In this document: positions 13,052 through 16,164 of the stretch, in pieces | Layout: every line of letters starts with the position of its first letter | Position numbering within the stretch: the first letter of the stretch is position 1 | Assembly (NCBI GenBank): GCA_036745875.1 | Contig: DAIOFH010000090.1 | Location: 1 to 16,164, forward strand | Origin: DAIOFH01 sp036745875 | Lineage (GTDB): Bacteria; Planctomycetota; SZUA-567 | Length of the DNA stretch: 16,164 nt | Reading direction: 5' to 3' | The notes under the pieces: model-generated | Seen by the model: the letters and a program-made list of their open reading frames with translations, nothing else | Told to the model about the DNA's origin: nothing | Databases searched by the model: none | Made by a program: the position numbers and the translations under genes

Positions 13052-14269
13052 ATGGCCGCAGGAAGCGATCCCGATTCCGTGACAACTCCGGAATCCACAC
13101 CCGCGCCCGAAGCCGAACGGGTCGAGCCGCCCGTTCACGGACAAGAGCCGCACACCGGCGTCAGGCATTTCAATTGCCGCAACTGCGGCTCGTCCCTTGT
13201 TTACGTGCCGGGGGCGACCTTCATAAAATGCCCTTATTGCGGCACAATCAACGACATCCCGGCGGACAAGGACGATTCCGACTACCTCAAGGAGCACGAC
13301 TTTCTCGCCGCCCTTGCCGAGGAGGAGAAGCGCCAGGAAAACGCCGGCGATTCCACCGAGGCCGAGGTGGTGAAATGCACGTCCTGCGGTGCGGTAACCA
13401 CGCTTTCACCGGACCGCACTTCCGACAACTGTCCCTATTGCGGTACGCCTCTCGCCATTCAAAACCATTACGGCGCGAAATTCAATGTCCAGGCGGTCCT
13501 CCCGTTCTGCATCGAATCGGAAAAGGCCATGTCCGTCTACCGGTCATGGATCGCCAGCCGATGGTTCGCGCCGAACGATTTTTCCCGCCGCGCCACCCGG
13601 GAGAGAAAACTGGACGGCATCTACATGCCCTTCTGGACCTATGACGCCGACACCCGGACCAATTACCGGGGGCAGCGCGGCGACGCGTATTACACGACGG
13701 AGACTTTTTACGAAACAGTCAACGGCAGGTCGACGCCGAGGACACGCCAGGTCAGGCACATCCGCTGGTCCGGGACATGCGGCACCGTGGACGTGGCTTT
13801 TGACGACATCCTTGTGCCCGCGTCCAGGTCCCTCCCGCTCCATCTTTCCGACAAGCTCGAACCCTGGCAGCTGAAGGCCCTGAAGCCCTTCCGCCAGGAA
13901 TACCTTTCCGGTTTCATCACCGAAGCCTACCAGCTTAACCTCAAGGAAGGGTTTGAAGACGCCAAGCGGCGTATGCAGCCGGCCATCGATACGGCGATCC
14001 GCCGCGACATCGGCGGCGACGAGCAGCGCATCGATTCGAAGGACAGCCGCTACGACAAGGTGACTTTCAAGCATATTCTCCTGCCGGTGTGGATCTCGGC
14101 CTACAAATACGGCGGCGAGACGTTCCGGTTCATGATCAACGCCCAGACCGGCGAAATCTCCGGCGAGCGCCCATGGAGCTGGATCAAGATCGGCCTCGCC
14201 ATCGCGGCGGGCGTTGCCGTGGTCGCAGGCGTCGTCTATTGGCTGCAGCAGGCCGGGGCTTTCGATTGA
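13052..14269 (+). CDS. double zinc-ribbon, C-terminally membrane-anchored protein
   Basis: A 405-residue protein. A Pro/Glu-rich N-terminus is followed by two CxxC...CxxC zinc ribbons: C42, C45, C60, C63 and C109, C112, C127, C130, the last pair in each reading CPYCG. A conserved beta-rich region follows (YMPFWTYDADTRTNYRG at 191-207; LLPVWISAYKYGGETFRFM near 343-361; NAQTGEISGERPWSWIK near 363-379), then a single transmembrane helix at about 379-398 and a short tail. The zinc domains would therefore lie in the cytoplasm. This family is sometimes labelled TFIIB-type zinc ribbon or, misleadingly, primosomal protein N'; there is no helicase motif. I recall relatives near PspA/SPFH membrane-stress genes, but none are here. 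GGGGGAGAG directly precedes ATG 13052, 50 nt after the kinase, so co-transcription is likely. Confidence 0.8.
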   Translation: MAAGSDPDSVTTPESTPAPEAERVEPPVHGQEPHTGVRHFNCRNCGSSLVYVPGATFIKCPYCGTINDIPADKDDSDYLKEHDFLAALAEEEKRQENAGDSTEAEVVKCTSCGAVTTLSPDRTSDNCPYCGTPLAIQNHYGAKFNVQAVLPFCIESEKAMSVYRSWIASRWFAPNDFSRRATRERKLDGIYMPFWTYDADTRTNYRGQRGDAYYTTETFYETVNGRSTPRTRQVRHIRWSGTCGTVDVAFDDILVPASRSLPLHLSDKLEPWQLKALKPFRQEYLSGFITEAYQLNLKEGFEDAKRRMQPAIDTAIRRDIGGDEQRIDSKDSRYDKVTFKHILLPVWISAYKYGGETFRFMINAQTGEISGERPWSWIKIGLAIAAGVAVVAGVVYWLQQAGAFD

Positions 14270-14284
14270 CGGATGTTCCAAAAG

Positions 14285-14317
14285 CCTTTCGCATAGTTAA
14301 ACCTGACATCTGAAAGG
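14285..14317 (+). promoter_or_regulatory. possible hairpin covering the glpK ribosome site
   Basis: CCTTTC (14285-14290) is complementary to GAAAGG (14312-14317), which is part of the glpK Shine-Dalgarno sequence. Pairing over the 21-nt loop would hide the ribosome site. The stem is only 6 bp, so the effect may be weak. Confidence 0.3.
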
Positions 14318-14326
14318 GGCAACAGG

Positions 14327-15826
<1,500 letters not shown>

Positions 15827-15837
15827 AAATTGACGAT

Positions 15838-15862
15838 GGACAATGTCGGGAATTTTTTGTCC
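15838..15862. other. 6-bp inverted repeat after glpK
   Basis: GGACAA (15838-15843) and TTGTCC (15857-15862) are exact complements. The T-rich stretch TTTTTT (15853-15858) lies inside the structure, not after it, so this is not a standard terminator. Its right arm abuts the truncated palindromic repeat. Confidence 0.3.
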
Positions 15863-15912
15863 TAGCGCTTTTTAAAGAATGCCTGGTTCCTTGTTTCGTT
15901 TTCGGAACATGC
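15861..15912. repeat. truncated palindromic repeat, copy 3
   Basis: CCTAGCGCTTTTTAAAGAATG, then TGGTTCCTTGTTTCGTTTTCGG, follows the left half of the copies at 7486 and 11261 at roughly 70% identity by eye. The right half, with GAAAACGC(T/C)ATA, is not found nearby; sequence after about 15912 looks like protein-coding remnant instead. Confidence 0.45.
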
Positions 15913-16096
15913 CAAACGCCCCGTCCGCAAGCCCAGGGAAAACGACACCGATTACGAAGATGAGACGGAAACGACCACCGCCGAAATTGTCGCCGAGGAA
16001 ATAGAAGCAGGCTACGATATCCAGGCGGATGCGGCCAAGCAGGCCCTGGTCAGCGATCCGGCCAGTTCATCCGAGGATGAGATTTTTAAGGAATAA
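15866..16096 (+). pseudogene. start-less 3' remnant of an unidentified acidic protein
   Basis: One frame is open from 15866 to the TAA at 16094-16096 (76 codons) after an in-frame TAG at 15863. It contains no ATG, GTG or TTG codon. From about 15914 the translation looks protein-like: basic AKRPVRKPRE, then acidic DTDYEDETETTTAEIVAEE, later GYDIQADAAKQALV, ending SSSEDEIFKE. Codon third positions are GC-rich as in neighbouring genes. I read it as the tail of a gene whose 5' part was lost, perhaps where the repeat now sits. The protein family is not recognised, and an intact short gene with an unusual start cannot be excluded. Confidence 0.4.
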
Positions 16097-16102
16097 TGTC
16101 GA

Positions 16103-16152
16103 ATACTGAAAATCGGTAAGCAGGAACGGAAAATCTCAACTGAAAACGGTAT
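16103..16152 (-). repeat. right copy of the ~50-bp dispersed repeat, inverted
   Basis: Bases 16103-16152 are the reverse complement of 148-195, with about four substitutions and two one-base gaps. It ends CTGAAAACGGTATAAG, similar to the right ends of the larger palindromic repeats (CAGAAAACGCTATAATG at 7577-7593). It follows the gene remnant by 6 nt and probably continues beyond the window. Confidence 0.75.
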
Positions 16153-16164
16153 AAGAAAAAAAGG

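Overview
This 16.2 kb window is a bacterial chromosomal segment, GC-rich by eye, with strong GGAGG-type ribosome sites, TTGACA/TATAAT-type promoters and several Rho-independent terminators. It carries a two-subunit oxygen-labile Fe-S fumarase/tartrate dehydratase and a DASS carboxylate transporter, which points to an anaerobe. The mix of genes would fit a GC-rich diderm Firmicute (Negativicutes-like), but this is inference; a deltaproteobacterium is not excluded. No phage, IS transposase, rRNA, tRNA or CRISPR array is visible.

Layout. 1-375: gene-free, with a 45-nt hairpin and a palindromic repeat. 376-696 (+): SMR exporter of the Gdx/SugE type; its terminator lies inside the 3' end of the convergent gene. 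707-2492 (-): AraC regulator followed by an EamA/DMT transporter. 2493-2754: divergent promoter region with a palindromic operator. 2755-4457 (+): MarR regulator coupled to a Bcr/CflA-type MFS drug exporter. 4458-4593: convergent junction with two hairpins. 4594-8446 (-): GntR/FCD regulator, DASS transporter, then alpha and beta subunits of the Fe-S hydro-lyase; this is a regulated dicarboxylate uptake and dehydration unit. 8638-9279 (-): O6-alkylguanine-DNA alkyltransferase. 9280-9836: gene-free, with two good plus-strand promoters and a structured leader. 9837-11146 (+): a small HD-GYP-N-terminus-like protein overlapping an HDOD protein, ended by a terminator. 11373-13001 (+): soluble GAF-PAS histidine kinase without a response regulator beside it. 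13052-14269 (+): double zinc-ribbon protein with a C-terminal membrane anchor. 14327-15826 (+): glycerol kinase without other glp genes. 15827-16164: gene-free except for a start-less 3' gene fragment, bounded by repeats.

Three regulator-transporter units (AraC-EamA, MarR-MFS, GntR-DASS) plus the guanidinium-type exporter make the left half a transport and resistance region. The right half is signalling (HDOD, histidine kinase, zinc ribbon).

The most notable unexplained structure is a set of dispersed imperfect palindromes of roughly 100-120 bp. Their ends read like TAGCGCGTTTTC and GAAAACGCTATA. They sit at 7471-7590, 11255-11361 and, truncated, about 15861-15912. A second repeat of about 50 bp occurs in opposite orientation at the two ends of the window and shares the same terminal GAAAACG(C/G)(T/C)ATA motif. 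I did not find a clearly new multi-gene defence or biosynthetic system. The best candidates for novelty are this repeat family, the structured leader of the HDOD operon, and the HDOD / orphan kinase / zinc-ribbon group.
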